NCBI RefSeq assembly: GCF_963082655.1 | Contig: NC_081552.1 | Coordinates: 185,922,571 to 185,986,570 of the forward strand | DNA from: Stomoxys calcitrans | Taxonomy: Eukaryota; Arthropoda; Insecta; Diptera; Muscidae | Direction: 5' to 3' | DNA: 64,000 bases | Shown here: positions 10,372 through 21,260 of the stretch, piece after piece | Layout of the letters: the number at the start of each line of letters is the position of its first letter | Numbering within the stretch: the first letter of the stretch is position 1 | The notes under the pieces: generated by a model | What the model was told of the DNA's origin: nothing | What the model saw: only the letters and a program-made list of their open reading frames with translations | Databases searched by the model: none | Program-made: the position numbers and the translations under genes

Positions 10372-10473
10372 TTGCCTAAGAAGAGATGCCGGGAAAAGAA
10401 CTCGACAAATACGATCCATGGTGGAGGGTATATAAGATTCGGCCCGGCCGAACTTAGCACGCTTTTACTTGTT
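10372..10473 (+). mobile_element. Solo family A tail
   Basis: A ~100-bp A terminus alone: GCCTAAGAAGAGATGCCGGG, CCATGGTGGAGGGTATATAA, hairpin TTCGGCCCGGCCGAA, CTTTTACTTGTT. It starts exactly where the B tail ends, with no A units or M end. It looks like a tail added onto, or left behind at, a B end. Confidence 0.85.
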
Positions 10474-10860
10474 TATTATCTGATTTTGCTGAAATTTTAA
10501 ACGGTGAATTGTGGTGAGTATAGTTCAGATTGGACTAAATGTTGGCTTTAGCTGCCTTAGGCTCAGAATCGTGCATTTTACACCGGATTTTAACGCAATG
10601 TTGTTTATACAATATATGCATATCCGAGGTGGTTGGTATCCAAAGTTTGGTCCGGCCGAAATTAACCGAACCACGAACCACAAAATTTCAGCTAAATCGG
10701 ATAATAATAGCGCCCTTTGGAGGCTGAAGAAGTCAAGATCCGAGATCGGTTTATATGAGAGCTATATCAGGTTATGAAACGATGTGGACAGTTGTTCATG
10801 GTCAAACCAATACACTTCGTTCTAAATTTCAGTCAAATTGTATTATAGTCGAAATTTTGC
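10474..10860. mobile_element. Mixed relics of B tail (+) and A unit (-)
   Basis: Decayed B unit, then an old B sub-terminal region (CGAGGTGGTTGGTATCCAAA) with hairpin remnant GGTCCGGCCGAAATTAACC at 10650-10668, then A units in the opposite orientation (GAAGTCAAGATCCGAGATCG, TTTATATGAGAGCTATATCA). No complete ends. Confidence 0.55.
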
Positions 10861-11567
10861 ACAATTTTTTTTGTCCATAAGCATGTTAAGCTTGAAGATG
10901 GGCTGTATCGGACTATATCTCCTATAAAGATCCGCCGATTTAAGGTCGTGGACCCATAAAAGCCACATTTCTTATCTGATTTTGCTGAAATTTGAGACAG
11001 TGAGTTGTGTAGGGCCAGTCGATATCCGTCTTCAATTTGGCTCAGTTCAGTCTAGATTTGGATAAAGCTGTCATATAGAGCGATGTCTCTATTTAGGGTC
11101 TTGGGCCCATAAAAAACGCATTTGATGCCCGGGTTTGTCATAATTGGGGACAGAGAGTTGTGATAGGTCTCTCGACATCCTTCTTCAATTTGTCTCAGAT
11201 CGGTTTAGATTTGGATATAGCTGCCATATAGACCGATCTCTCGATTTAAAGTCTTGGCCCTATAAAAAGCGCATTTTTAATCCGATTTCGCTGAAATTTG
11301 TTAGGCTATTTGACATCCGTGTCGGATATGGTTCAGATCGGTCTATGTGTAGATATGGCTACCAAAAAGACCAATATTTTGTTATACAAAATTGGACAAT
11401 GACTTGTACGTATTTGGTCCAAATCGGACCATATTTCATTATAGCTGCTGTGGGGGCATACATTATGCACTTCTTACCTGATTATGACAAAGGGTGGTTT
11501 ACATATATACCCGAGGTGGTGGGTATCCAAAGTTCGGCCCGCCAAACTTAACGCATTTTTACTTGTT
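10861..11567 (+). mobile_element. Family B element lacking M end
   Basis: Begins in the post-microsatellite leader (TTTTTTGTCCATAAGCATG), carries about three units, and ends in a tail with CGAGGTGGTGGGTATCCAAA, hairpin TTCGGCCCGCCAAAC (stem damaged by a missing G and a substitution) and TTTTTACTTGTT. Confidence 0.75.
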
Positions 11568-11917
11568 TTATATTGGAAGAATGTATATTTCGGATCGTTG
11601 TAAAATTCTAAGACAATTTAACGATAGCCGTGTGTCTGTCCGTCCGTCTGTTGTAATCACTCTAGAGCCTTCAAAAATTGAGATATTGAACTGAAATTTG
11701 GCACAGACGCGTATTTTTGATACACGTTGGTTAAGTTCTTGAACGGGCCAATTCGGACCATATTTGGATATAGCTGCCATAAAGACCGATCTGCCGATTG
11801 AGGGGCTAATGCCCATAAATGCTTTATGTTTTATCCGATTTCACTGAAATTAGAAACAATGAGTAGTTTAAGGCTTCCCGATAACTGACCCTAATATGGT
11901 TTAGATTGGACTATATA
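11568..11917 (+). mobile_element. B' element, left part, interrupted by L1
   Basis: Has the post-M-end block (GAATGTATATTTCGGATCGT), a GTCT/GTCC microsatellite at 11632-11653, leader, and about one and a half B' units (TGCCCATAAATGCTTTATGT). The L1 relic begins within a unit. Matching B' units resume at 12886. Confidence 0.62.
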
Positions 11918-12885
11918 TGGTAACAGAAGTTGCATAGACTTCTATACGGATGGTTCTAAAATAAACGACCAGATGGGCTTTGGGGTGTACTCTAAAAATC
12001 TAGAACTGGTCATATCGATGAGGTTACCCGACCACTGCAGTGTGTATAAAGCAGAGATCCTTGCAATTAAGGAAGTGGTGGCATGGCTAAGACATAATGT
12101 CATTACGACGATTGGCATAAATATCTTCTCGGAAATCGGAAATCAGAAATCGCTAGAGAACGTATTTCTGAACACAAAAACCGCCCTCGACTGTTGCAGA
12201 TCTCTCACCGAGATGGCTGAACAGTTCAAAATTCACCTGTTCTGGGTGCCGGGCCACAGAGATATACCGGGGAATACTAAAGCAGACGAGCTTGCGAGAC
12301 TACGAACTACCTTACACACTCCAGGGACACTGCAATCTGTGGGTATGCCTCTAGCGACATGTAAGCTAAGATGTCAGGACCAGGCGTGAAAGGCAAAGAA
12401 TGATAGATGGTCACAAAGAGGGGGCTGTGAGCATTCCAAAACTATTTGGCCTCATCTAGACTTGAAGAGGTCTACTGCTTTGCTGTCATTGACTAGAACA
12501 GATGTCTCAATCATTGTGTCCGTCATGACAGGTCACTGTCTAATCGGAAAACATGCTGACAGATTGAAGGTTGCCAGCAACGACTTTTGCAGAAGCTGTA
12601 TGGACATCGAGAAAGAAGAGACTATAGAAAGCCTTATGTTAGTGTGTCCCGCACTAACAGTTAGAAGGAGCTCCAATTTAGGTCCTCTTTTCTTCGAGAA
12701 CCTGTCTGATTAAGCGGATGTGAACATTCGCAAGTTACTGGTCTTTTTAAAACGATCTTGATGGTTCAATGGTAGGAACTAGAAGGCATTTTCCTTCTTA
12801 TGTTCCTGTGGTATCACAATGGACGAAAACGTCTAAGTGAGTCTGATGGCAGACTGCCACTTAACCCTAACTTAACCTTAAACCT
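11918..12885 (+). pseudogene. L1 LINE relic: RNase H and zinc-finger region
   Basis: An open run from about 11919 to 12389 reads DFYTDGSK (first acidic ligand), YKAEILAIKEVVAWL (E), then INIFSEIGNQKSLENVF where an intact copy has INIFSDSQA, and FWVPGHRDIPGNTKADELARL (H and last D). The third ligand is lost through a small local rearrangement of repeated 'atcagaaatcg'-like text. After a stop and shift, 12462-12713 gives the C-terminal CRSC..ESLMLVC finger, with the H replaced by S. The 3' end decays into CCCTAACTTAACCTTAAACC, an eroded CCTAA tail. 5'-truncated and inactive. Confidence 0.85.
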
Positions 12886-13105
12886 CCCGACAGCTGACCT
12901 AAAAACGGTTCAGGTCGAACTATATTTAGATATAGCTGCCATATAGGCCGATCTCCCGATAAAGGGTCCAAAGGCCATAAAAGCTTTATTTATAGTCCGC
13001 CTTCTTCTACTTTATATGGAACAAAAGTTTCCTTGGAATATTTATTTTCGACAATTAAAGATCTTTTAGTGAAATACCATGCTAACTTGACTAACAGTTT
13101 AACAA
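12886..13105 (+). mobile_element. B' unit after the L1 insertion, then unassigned DNA
   Basis: CTCCCGACAGCTGACCTAAA and TATAGCTGCCATATAGGCCG continue the B' array broken at 11917. From about 13005 the sequence is AT-rich and I cannot assign it. Confidence 0.5.
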
Positions 13106-15222
13106 AATAAGTGTTTTTATCTGAATCCCATATGATCTTTATTGGTCTACGAATTTAAGTTTGGATGTAAGGTGTACTCCATTCTGAAAATACTTCAGTT
13201 CAGCCCGATATTCTCATGATGTCTGATATAGTGGTGTTTTCGGGGGAGAGGTGGTCCCCCAGATACTTGGCCCCGAAAAAATATCAGCATCGTGCTCTTC
13301 TCCCAAATACCATTTTTTTAAACCCCATATTGCCATTGGCTTAAGAGGAATTTACAGGATGAGGGGCCCCCTAAACACATGGCCCTAAAATAGGTTATCA
13401 AATTCATTTTATAATCTCAAAGTCCTTTCATTTGGGCCACATATTGGCATGGTCGAAAAATTTTTTCCCTTCGGGGGTGTTTTGGGAAAGGGTTGATGCC
13501 CCAAATACATGGTCCTACTTTCGGATATCAAATTCGTTTTCTACTCCCAAATACCTTTATTGAGCCCCATATTGCGATGGTCACTAAAAAATTGCTGTTT
13601 GTGGGGTATTTTGGGAAAGGGGTAGACCCCCAGAAAATTGGTCCCGAAAATGGGTATCAATTCTTGCTCTACTCCCCAATTCCTTTCATTTAAGCTCCGC
13701 ATTGACATGGTCGGTAAATGTGCCCGATTTAGGGGTGTTTTGGGGATTAGAGTGGTCCCCCAAACACTAAGCCCGGAAAATATATCAGCAATGTGCTCTA
13801 TTCTCATATAACTTTATATCATTTATTTGAACCCCATATTGCCATTGTCCTCAAAATTGGATATCAAATTCGTTTTCTAATCTTATTTAAACTGAGCAAA
13901 TATGTCCGGTTTGGGGTAATGACCCTTAAAACTATAAATATTTAGTTCCACTCTCTTTAAGACCCAAATTATCTTGGTGAGCAAATACGTCCTATTTGTG
14001 GTTGTTATGGTTATGGGACGTCCCCTAGATATCTGGTCCCTAATGTTGATATCAGATACGTGGTCTACTCCCAAATACCTTTAATTTGAGACCCATATTT
14101 CCATAGTCGACAAACATGACCGGCATGGGGGGTGTTTTGGGAGATGGGCTGCTACTCAGTGAGTTGGCCTTGAAAATATATGTCGAATTCGTGTTCTACT
14201 CTAAAAACCCTCTTATTTGAGCGTCATATTCCAATAGTCAGCATATACTTCATATTTGGGTGGTGTTGTAGGGGTGGGGTGGTCCCATAGACACTTGCTC
14301 TCTGACACGTCCTTTCATTTAAATACAATATATTCTCGGTGGTCGAGCATGACAGTTTGATGTTGTTTTTATTGGGAGAAGAGGGTTGGTCTCCCCAACG
14401 CTAAGGCCCAAAAGACAATTTATTTGAGACCTTTAGTGTCGAGATCTACATGTCCGTCTGAATGGCAGGCAAGATTCGAACTCTACTTTCATAGATCTTT
14501 CGTGTAGTTCCCATATTATCCCGATCGAAGTACACGTATTTTTGAAGCGTATTAGGTGAGTGGGCCGGTCCCAGACTCTGTCCCAAATGTGTATATCAGA
14601 TTCGTTTGTAAGGGTTTTTGAAGTTGGAGAGGCCCCGTAGAAACCTTGGATCAAATTCTTATAACAGATGTGTACTCAATTTCCAATCACCTTCCATTGT
14701 TGAGGATTTTTGGACGGTGGAGGGCGCCTTAGGCAACAAGTACTAAATTTGTATGTCTGATTTGTAATCTATTTTTAAATACCTTTCATTTGATACCCGT
14801 ATTGCCCAAAGCGGTAAAAGTGTACTCTAGAGTGGTGTTTTTGGGGGTGGGGAATCCCTCCAAAACTTTAGGTGACATTTATGCCAAGTACGTACTCTAC
14901 TCTTAAGTACCTCCCAATTAATATCCATATTGCCCAAGGCGGTAAAAGTGTCCTTTTGGGTGATATTTTTGGGAATGGGGGACCCCCTAACACTTATGGT
15001 GTCATTTTAATGCCCAGTTTGTACTCTACCCTTTAATACCTTTCATTTGATACCCATATTGTCCCAAACGGTAATCATGTCCATTCGGGTGGGTTTTGGA
15101 ATTGGGCGTTCCCATAGGTTATATGACTCCAAAATTTTATGCCAATTTAATTTTTTGGGGGTACCATAAAGTGTCACGAAAAAATTTCGCTTAAACCGGT
15201 GAACCCATCTTCGAGATCTGGC
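13106..15222 (-). repeat. Family D degenerate tandem array, ~129-bp period
   Basis: About fifteen diverged units, each with 'ccccatattgccatggtc', 'ggtgttttggggatgg', 'gtccccaaacacttggtcc' and 'ctactcccaaatacctttcatt'-type phrases. The 'atggtc' anchor recurs at 13448, 13576 and 13706, giving 128-130 bp spacing. Related sequence occurs on the opposite strand at 38300-38786 and 40617-40888. G- and C-rich runs (GGGG/CCCC) alternate within each unit. Coding is not supported: frames such as 13541-13807 cross unit boundaries without a recognisable protein. Confidence 0.72.
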
Positions 15223-16890
15223 GTTTTTATACCCTCCACCATAAGATGGGGGGTATACTAATTTCATCATTCTGATTGTAACTACTCGAAATATTCGTCT
15301 GAGACCCCATAAAGTATATATATTCTTGATCGTCGTGAAATTTTATGTCGATCTAGCCATGTCCGTCCGTCTGTCCGTCCGTCCGTCCGTCCGTCCGTCC
15401 GTCCGTCCGTCTGTCTGTCGAAAGCACGCTAACTCCCGAAGGAGTAAAGCTAGCCGCTTGAAATTTTGCACAAATACTTCTAATTAGTGTAGGTCGGTTG
15501 GTATTGTAAATGGGCCATATCGGTCCATGTTTTGATATAGCTGCCATATAAACCGATCTTGGGTCTTGACTTCTTGAGCCTCTAGAGTGCGCAATTCTTA
15601 TCCGATTGGGATGAAATTTTGCACGACCTGTTTTGTTATGACATCCAACAACTGTGCCAAGTATGGTTCAAATCGGTCCATAACCTGATACAGCTGCCAT
15701 ATAAACCGATCTTGGGTCTTGACTTCTTGAGCCTCTAGAGTGCGCAATTCTTATCCGATTGGAATGAAATTTTGCACGACATGTTTTGTTATGATATCCA
15801 ACAACTGTGTCAAGTATGGTTTAAATCGGTCTATAACCTGATATAGCTGTCATATAAACCGATCTTGGGTCTTGATTTCTTGAGCCTCTAGAGTGCGCAA
15901 TTCTTATCCGATTGGAATGAAATTTTGGCACGACGTGTTTTGTTACGATATCCAACAACTGTGCCAAGTATGGTTCAAATCGGTTCATAACCTGATATGG
16001 CTGCCATATAAACCGATCTTGGGTCTTGACTTCTTGAGCCTCTAGAGTGCGCAATTCTTATCCGATTGGAATGAAATTTTGCACGACGTGTTTTGTTATG
16101 ACATCCAACAACTGTGCCAAGTATGGTTCAAATCGGTTCATAACCTGATACAGCTGCCATATAAACCGATCTTGGGTCTTGACTTCTTGAGCCTCTAGAG
16201 TGCGCAATTCTTATCCGATTGGAATGAAATTTTGCACAACGTGTTTTGTTACGATATCCAACAACTGTGCCAAGTATGGTTCAAATCGGTTTATAACCTG
16301 ATATAGCTGTCATATAAACCGATCTTGGGTCTTGACTTCTTGAGCCTCTAGAGGGCGCAATTCTTATCCAATTTGAATGAATTTTGGCACGTAGTATTTT
16401 GTTATGATATCCAACAACTGTGCCAAATATGGTTCAAATCGGTTCATAACCTGATATAGCTGCCATATAAACCGATCTGGGATCTTGACTTCTTGAGCCT
16501 CTAGAGGTCGCAATTATTATCCGATTTGCCTGAAATTTTGTACGACGGATTCTCTCATGACCATTAACATACGTGTTTATTATGGTCTGAATCGGTATAT
16601 AGCCCGATACAGCTCCCACATAAATCGATCTCTCTATTTTACTTCTTGAGCTCACAAAGGGCGCAATTCTTTTTCGAATTAGCTGACATTTTACACAGGT
16701 CTCCAACATATAATTTAATTGTGGTCCAAACCGGACCATATCTTGAAATCGCTCTAATAGCAGAGCAAATCTTTTCTTATATCCTTTTTTGCCTAAGAAG
16801 AGATGCCGGGAAAAGAACTCGACAAATGCGATCTATGGTGGAGGGTATATAAGATTCGGCCCGGCCGAACTTAGCACGCTTTTACTTGTT
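15223..16890 (+). mobile_element. Family A element, complete
   Basis: M end TTTTTATACCCTCCACCATA, long GTCC run (15361-15415), leader, eight ~153-bp units, tail with GGTGGAGGGTATATAAG, hairpin TTCGGCCCGGCCGAA and TTTTACTTGTT. It is followed at once by a second A tail (16891). The M end sits against the last D units. Confidence 0.85.
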
Positions 16891-17002
16891 ATATCCTTTT
16901 TTGCTTAAGAAGAGATGCCGGGAGGAGAATTCGGCAAATGCGATCCATGGTGGAGGGTATGTAAGATTCGGCCCGGCCGAACTTAGCACGCTTTTACTTG
17001 TT
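16891..17002 (+). mobile_element. Second family A tail in tandem
   Basis: ATATCCTTTTTTGCTTAAGA, GATGCCGGGAGGAGAATTCG, CCATGGTGGAGGGTATGTAA, hairpin TTCGGCCCGGCCGAA, CTTTTACTTGTT. It repeats the last 112 bp of the preceding element with several differences (AGGAGAATTCGGC against AAAAGAACTCGAC), so it is not a fresh copy of its neighbour. The GGAG..TCGGC variant also ends the A at 35829. Confidence 0.85.
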
Positions 17003-17645
17003 TAAAATAAAGTTATGGGGGACGGTCCTCATATCGAGTTATCGACCGATGTGGACCATAGTTAGCACAGTTGTTGATGGTCAAACCAAAACACTTGGCG
17101 CTAAATTTCAGTCAAACCCAATAGGAGTTGCGCCTTCTAGCGTCTCAAGAAGTCAAGATCCGAGGTTGGTTTATATGGGAGCAGAGGTAAGCATGTCCGC
17201 CTATTACGCTGAACGCCTGGGTTCGAATCCTGGCGAGAACATTATGAAAATTTTCAGCGGTGGTTATCCCCTCCTAATGCTGGCGACATTTGGGAGGACT
17301 CGACTATAAGGGAGGCCCGTTATCATTGAACTTAAACCTGAATCTGGCAGCACTCATTGATATGTGAGAAGTTTGCCCCTGTTCCTTAATGGAATGTTCA
17401 TGGGGAACATTTTTCTTTGATATCAGGTTATGAACAGGTTTAAACCATATCTGGCACAGTTGTTGAAAATAAAAATAAAACACTTGGTGCAAAATTTCAG
17501 CCAAATCGGAAAGAGTTTGCGCCCTCTAGAGGCTCAAGAAGTCAAGATCCAGTATCGGTTTATATGGCCGCTAAATCAAAACATGGACCGGTTTAGCCCA
17601 TTTACAATCTTAAAAGTTCGGTCCGGTCGAACTTAATGCCTTTTA
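17003..17645 (-). mobile_element. Old A-type units holding a SINE, ending in a B-tail scrap
   Basis: Reverse A units (GGTCAAACCAAAACACTTGG, AGAAGTCAAGATCCGAGG) are split by the SINE at 17181 and resume as ATATCAGGTTATGAACAGG. The right end reads AAAAGTTCGGTCCGGTCGAA then CTTAATGCCTTTTAC, a B tail in plus orientation. So units of one family and a tail of the other are fused. Confidence 0.6.
17181..17415 (+). mobile_element. tRNA-derived SINE with intact box B
   Basis: Head: AGGTAAGCATGTCCGCCTAT (tail of box A region) and GGTTCGAATCC at 17220-17230, an exact match to the box B consensus. Body: TTTTCAGCGGTGGTTATCCC, GCTGGCGACATTTGGGAGG, AGTTTGCCCCTGTTCC, GGAATGTTCATGGGG. The first ~15 bases of the head and part of the middle body are missing. 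It lies in A-type units; I see no clear target duplication. Confidence 0.82.
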
Positions 17646-18499
17646 CTTCTTTAATTTACTTTTTAAGCATTTTCATTTAAATAGCCTCAACTTAAGCATT
17701 AAAGTAGAGAAAAATTCAAACTTAGTTAGGCGAATACTTACCACCCCACCTAAGCTAAGCTATATTCAATGTCCACAATGGATACTGCAATTTATGCGAA
17801 TCTATTTATCGGGCACTGGGGCTCAGTTAAGAGCATGCGGAGTATGAATGGTGCTGATGATGGCGTTAATGACATGACATAACTGGCAACGGATGACTGC
17901 TCCTCACTCTCTAGACTTCAGAGACCCTTGGACAATTATTTGATTTGGCTTTATTTTTTTTGCACCCTGCGGAGAGTGCTTCATACTCATTTTTGCTGTT
18001 GCATTCATTTGATGAATGATTTGACGGTGGAGCTTCAAATAGTGCTTATTGCAGCCCTTGCTGAAGTCATTCAATGCCGAGTTTGCTTAGCGCCTCACAC
18101 TCCCCCTAATGCTGCATCCATTGAATAATGCATCCTTTAGATGGCTATGACCGAAGCCAACCGCATGGCTTAGGTGGCATAGTGGTGATAACGATGATTG
18201 TATATTGGCATATACATAAATCTCTTGTCTATTTAGCCTCTGGATGCTCAGTTGAAATTGTAATTTCAACCTTTTCGAAAGTTTTTCACAGTACGAACAG
18301 TAAGGAGGAACATAAAAGTAGTCGTAGTCGACTTTAGCAGCCCTTCATGACTTACAAAGATAGCACTTTCGCTGCCAAGGAATATACATACAATGCTGGC
18401 ATTTATTGGCCAAGCCTTAAGTAATATAAAAGCAACGTAAATCATAAAGGAACTGATTTTTGTTGCCATCAATACTGCAAATGTCAATTTGTCCATGTA
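17646..18499. other. Unique DNA, no gene recognised
   Basis: About 850 bp of apparently single-copy sequence. Only short frames (60-76 codons) occur, on both strands, with no family I recognise. On the minus strand GGTAAGTATTCGCC near 17729-17742 fits a splice donor, but no exon can be defined. It could be host intergenic or intronic DNA. Confidence 0.45.
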
Positions 18500-19065
18500 T
18501 AATTCATTAAGGATCCTTCAGGCTTTCGGGTATCAACGCTCAGTTGAAATGTATCGTTGCTCCCTAAAAAGATTGGCAAGATCTGGCCAGGCGCAGCACT
18601 GTATTAAGTCAAGAAGGCAGCTCTTCCTTCTCCACCAACGGCATAAGCTTGGATACCAAGAATTCCCTCAGATGCTGAATCCATACTTGGAAGACTAAGG
18701 GAATGTAATCCCAATCTATCAACCACCGACTGGAAGATCGGTAGATTGAATGAGGCCGATGGTGACCGAAGACAGTATTTTCGAAGCAGAACCCGACAAG
18801 CCCTGTGTGGATGGGTCACCCAGCTGGACTGGGCTCAAGGTGTGCGCTAGCGGGGAAGCACAGAACTCAGAAAGTACTTCGACAGCAGCAAATAGTGAAT
18901 CATTTAAGGAGGTGAGGAAGAGTGGTTCCACAGCTTTCTCACCTGACCCTGGTTGCGTACGGAAGCTCATCATGACAAGATCTAACGAATCTTGTGAGGA
19001 TGGCAGAATCTGGTGGAACCAGAAGACGAGCCTAACACAACAGTTGTGGAAGTTCTAAACCCTGA
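18500..19065 (+). pseudogene. Probable L1 ORF1 (gag-like) remnant
   Basis: This stretch lies directly upstream of the L1 endonuclease start and has coding-like composition (a 102-codon frame at 18750-19058, other short frames around it). I do not recognise a domain, and no CCHC knuckle is clear. Assignment to ORF1 rests on position only; a 5' UTR or a separate repeat is also possible. Confidence 0.4.
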
Positions 19066-19850
19066 CTATGGTTCGGTTTCTACAGATACATCTCCACCAT
19101 TGTAAGGCCGCTTTGGCGGCACTCAAGATCCTTCTGTTAGCAGGGGGATTTGACGTTGCTCTTGTCCAGGAATCATGGGTGTGTGGAAGAATGGTTTGTG
19201 GACTAAAGAGTCCAATATTTTAAGTTTACAAGTTTACAGGGAGAAAACTTACAGAAGCTGTGTTCTTGCAAAGAATAGTATAAATATTTTTTTTCTTCCG
19301 TCGCTAAGCACTGAAGATTGAGTAGTAGCCAGCCTTGAAATAAATTAGTCTCATTACTGGCTGGCTTACACGATTCAGAGATGCCGCCTTCAAGACTGTA
19401 GTTGCTGGTTGACGCCGCTTCTGCACATCACCAGATATGTGGAAGTTCGGTCAAAAAAAGGGGTGAACGGCCTATCAAATATATTACAAGTTGCAATCTG
19501 GCGATTTGTAATAATGAGTACAAACCGACCTTTATTACCAGGAACAGGCAGGAACACTAAATATTACCTTCGAGTTGGAAAATATATGTAGAAGAATATG
19601 CGACTGGGATGTGTTGGATGACCAAAGCTTCTCTGATCATCGTTATATTAGTTTCAGCCTCGGCTAAACCGAAGAAAGACGGATTGCAATTAATTTCGGA
19701 ACACATTCTGCAGGACTTTCCCTTCTAGACCAGAAAAATTAGTAGAAACTGCGGAGGATATAGCGGATCATGAAGGCCCTGAATGACGTGCTTGTGTCAG
19801 CATGTCCTAGTGCGAAGCGATGGGGCAAATAGCGACCGCCCTGATGAACC
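19066..19850 (+). pseudogene. L1 ORF2 endonuclease domain relic
   Basis: Reads FLQIHLHHCKAALAAL, then LAGGFDVALVQESW with the catalytic-type E, then CGRMVCGLKSPIF and a stop. Later pieces in other frames give a VDAASAHHQI-like segment, NICRRICDWDVLDDQSFSDH (the SDH motif) and RYISFSL. The order is that of an APE-type LINE endonuclease. Stops and shifts are frequent, with a T run at 19288 and deletions. Confidence 0.75.
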
Positions 19851-20553
19851 ACAGACTAGTTTGTTTAAAGAAGGACTGCAGAAAATTCAGTCAACAGGGC
19901 GAAAGCCACTAGAGCACCACACGATTTGGACATCTAAAAGGCTGCGCTGAGAAAATATAAGGACGAGCTGAGAAAGAAATAATTCTGGGGTGTAATTCTA
20001 CAGCTCCGTGGAGCATATATCTGAGGCCTCTCGGCTAAAGACGATTCTGAACTCAAGACCTATTACGGTGGAGTATATTCAGAAGTCAGAGAATGTATGG
20101 ACAATGTCTAGTGAGGAAACACTAATACTACTCGTTGTCACTGGAATGCATTCGTCGGAAGAAATTGGGGAAATTGTGCCTGAGGCAAAAATCCTTTGGG
20201 CGATAAGAAGTTTCGACTCCTTTAAGTCACCAGGTCCTGATGATGTATCACCGGTTGAATTAAAGACATATCTTAGGGCAAAGATCCCTGGAGATTGCCT
20301 GTCTCGGCAGTAGCATGCATATAGTAAAGGCAAGTTCTCTGAAACACCATTCACGACCTAGGCGGCTACATAGAAAGTTCTCTCACTATCAAGGAATTTA
20401 CAATGGTAGCATTTCTTGACATTGATGTTGATTTCAATAATGTAAAACCGACGTCAGTCATGAAGGAGCTGGAATTTCTGGGCATCAATACTACCGTAAA
20501 AAAGTTTATTAATAACTTATTTACTAAACGGCAGTCTTGGGATCTGTGGATTT
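19851..20553 (+). pseudogene. L1 reverse transcriptase N-terminal relic
   Basis: Corresponds to the pre-RT and first RT motifs: KDCRKFS, a RKYKDELRK-like segment out of frame, then open frame 20008-20313 with SRPITVEYIQKSENVWTMSS and SFDSFKSPGPDDVSPVELK, passing directly to YLRAKIPGDCL. In the copy at 31374 about 75 residues lie between VSPVEL and YLRAKI, so an internal deletion is shared with no loss of frame. It ends at GGATTTAAA where an A tail is inserted. Confidence 0.82.
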
Positions 20554-20713
20554 AAACAAGTAAAGCGTGCTAAGTTCGGTCGGGCCGAATCTTATATGCC
20601 CTCCATCTTGGATTGCATTTGTCGAGCCCTTTTCTCGGTATCTCTTTTAAGCCAAACAAAGTATGAAAGGAAAGATTTGCTATGCTATTGGAGCTATATT
20701 AAATTATCGTAAA
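20554..20713 (-). mobile_element. Family A tail fragment inside L1
   Basis: ACAAGTAAAGCGTGCTAAGT, hairpin TTCGGTCGGGCCGAA (one mismatch), ATGCCCTCCATCTTGGATTG and about 90 bp more, then a jump into L1 sequence further downstream. The rest of the A and about 200 bp of L1 RT have been deleted together. Confidence 0.75.
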
Positions 20714-21205
20714 TCCGTTCCAGACAGAAGTAGTTCTTTTCAACAGGAGATACAATTTACCTACAGTGGCACCTGTCTCCTTGGGAGAAGAGAATTTTCC
20801 ATTTACAGAAAGCACACAGTTTTTGGGTGTTTTGGTGGACAGAAAATTGAACTTAAAATCTTATATTTTGGAAAGATCAAGAAATGCAACTCTTGCCCTC
20901 TACAACTGCAAGAGAGCCATTGGCCAAAGTTGAGGGTGTAGACCGCCTGTCATGCATTGGGTATATATGGTAGTGGTCAAACCTATTGGGTTCTCCAAAA
21001 AGTAATTGCGGATTTTTCATATAGTCAGCGTTGACAAATTTTTTGGGTGTTTTGGTGGACAGAAAATTGAACTTAAAATCTAATATTTTGGAAAGATCAA
21101 GAAAAGCAACTCTTGCCCTCTACAACTGCAAGAGAGCCATTGGCAAAAGTTGAGGGTGTAGGCCGCGTGTCATGCATTGGGTATATATTGTAGTGGTCAA
21201 ACCTA
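20714..21205 (+). pseudogene. L1 RT thumb region, partly duplicated
   Basis: Matches the copy at 33775-34020 (SSFQQEIQF is the shifted form of a FSRRYKLP-type segment). It continues with the region encoding DRKLNFKS, ATLALYTCKKAIG in frames broken by small indels, and reaches VMHWVY. It is split by a direct duplication. Confidence 0.78.
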
Positions 21206-21260
21206 TTGGGTTGCCCAAAAAGTAATTGCGGATTTTTCATATAGTCGGCGTTGACAAATT
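20821..21260 (+). repeat. 220-bp direct tandem duplication spanning L1 and mariner end
   Basis: TTTTGGGTGTTTTGGTGGAC begins at 20821 and again at 21041. Each copy holds ~165 bp of L1 thumb sequence plus ~55 bp of mariner left end (TTGGGTTCTCCAAAAAG in copy 1, TTGGGTTGCCCAAAAAG in copy 2). The joint occurs in a TTTTT run shared by mariner and L1. Copies differ at roughly ten positions. Confidence 0.9.

Noticed and set aside
13541..13807. Open frames in the D array considered as proteins
   Set aside because: They span tandem-unit borders, change from unit to unit, and show no family motif.
17205..17240. GGTTCGAATCCTGGCGAG considered as a functional tRNA gene
   Set aside because: Acceptor and anticodon stems cannot be completed, and the sequence continues into the SINE body found at three other places.
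18750..19058. 102-codon frame considered as a host exon
   Set aside because: It sits between unique DNA and the L1 endonuclease start with broken frames around it. No splice signals or known domain; ORF1 remnant is the simpler, though weak, reading.
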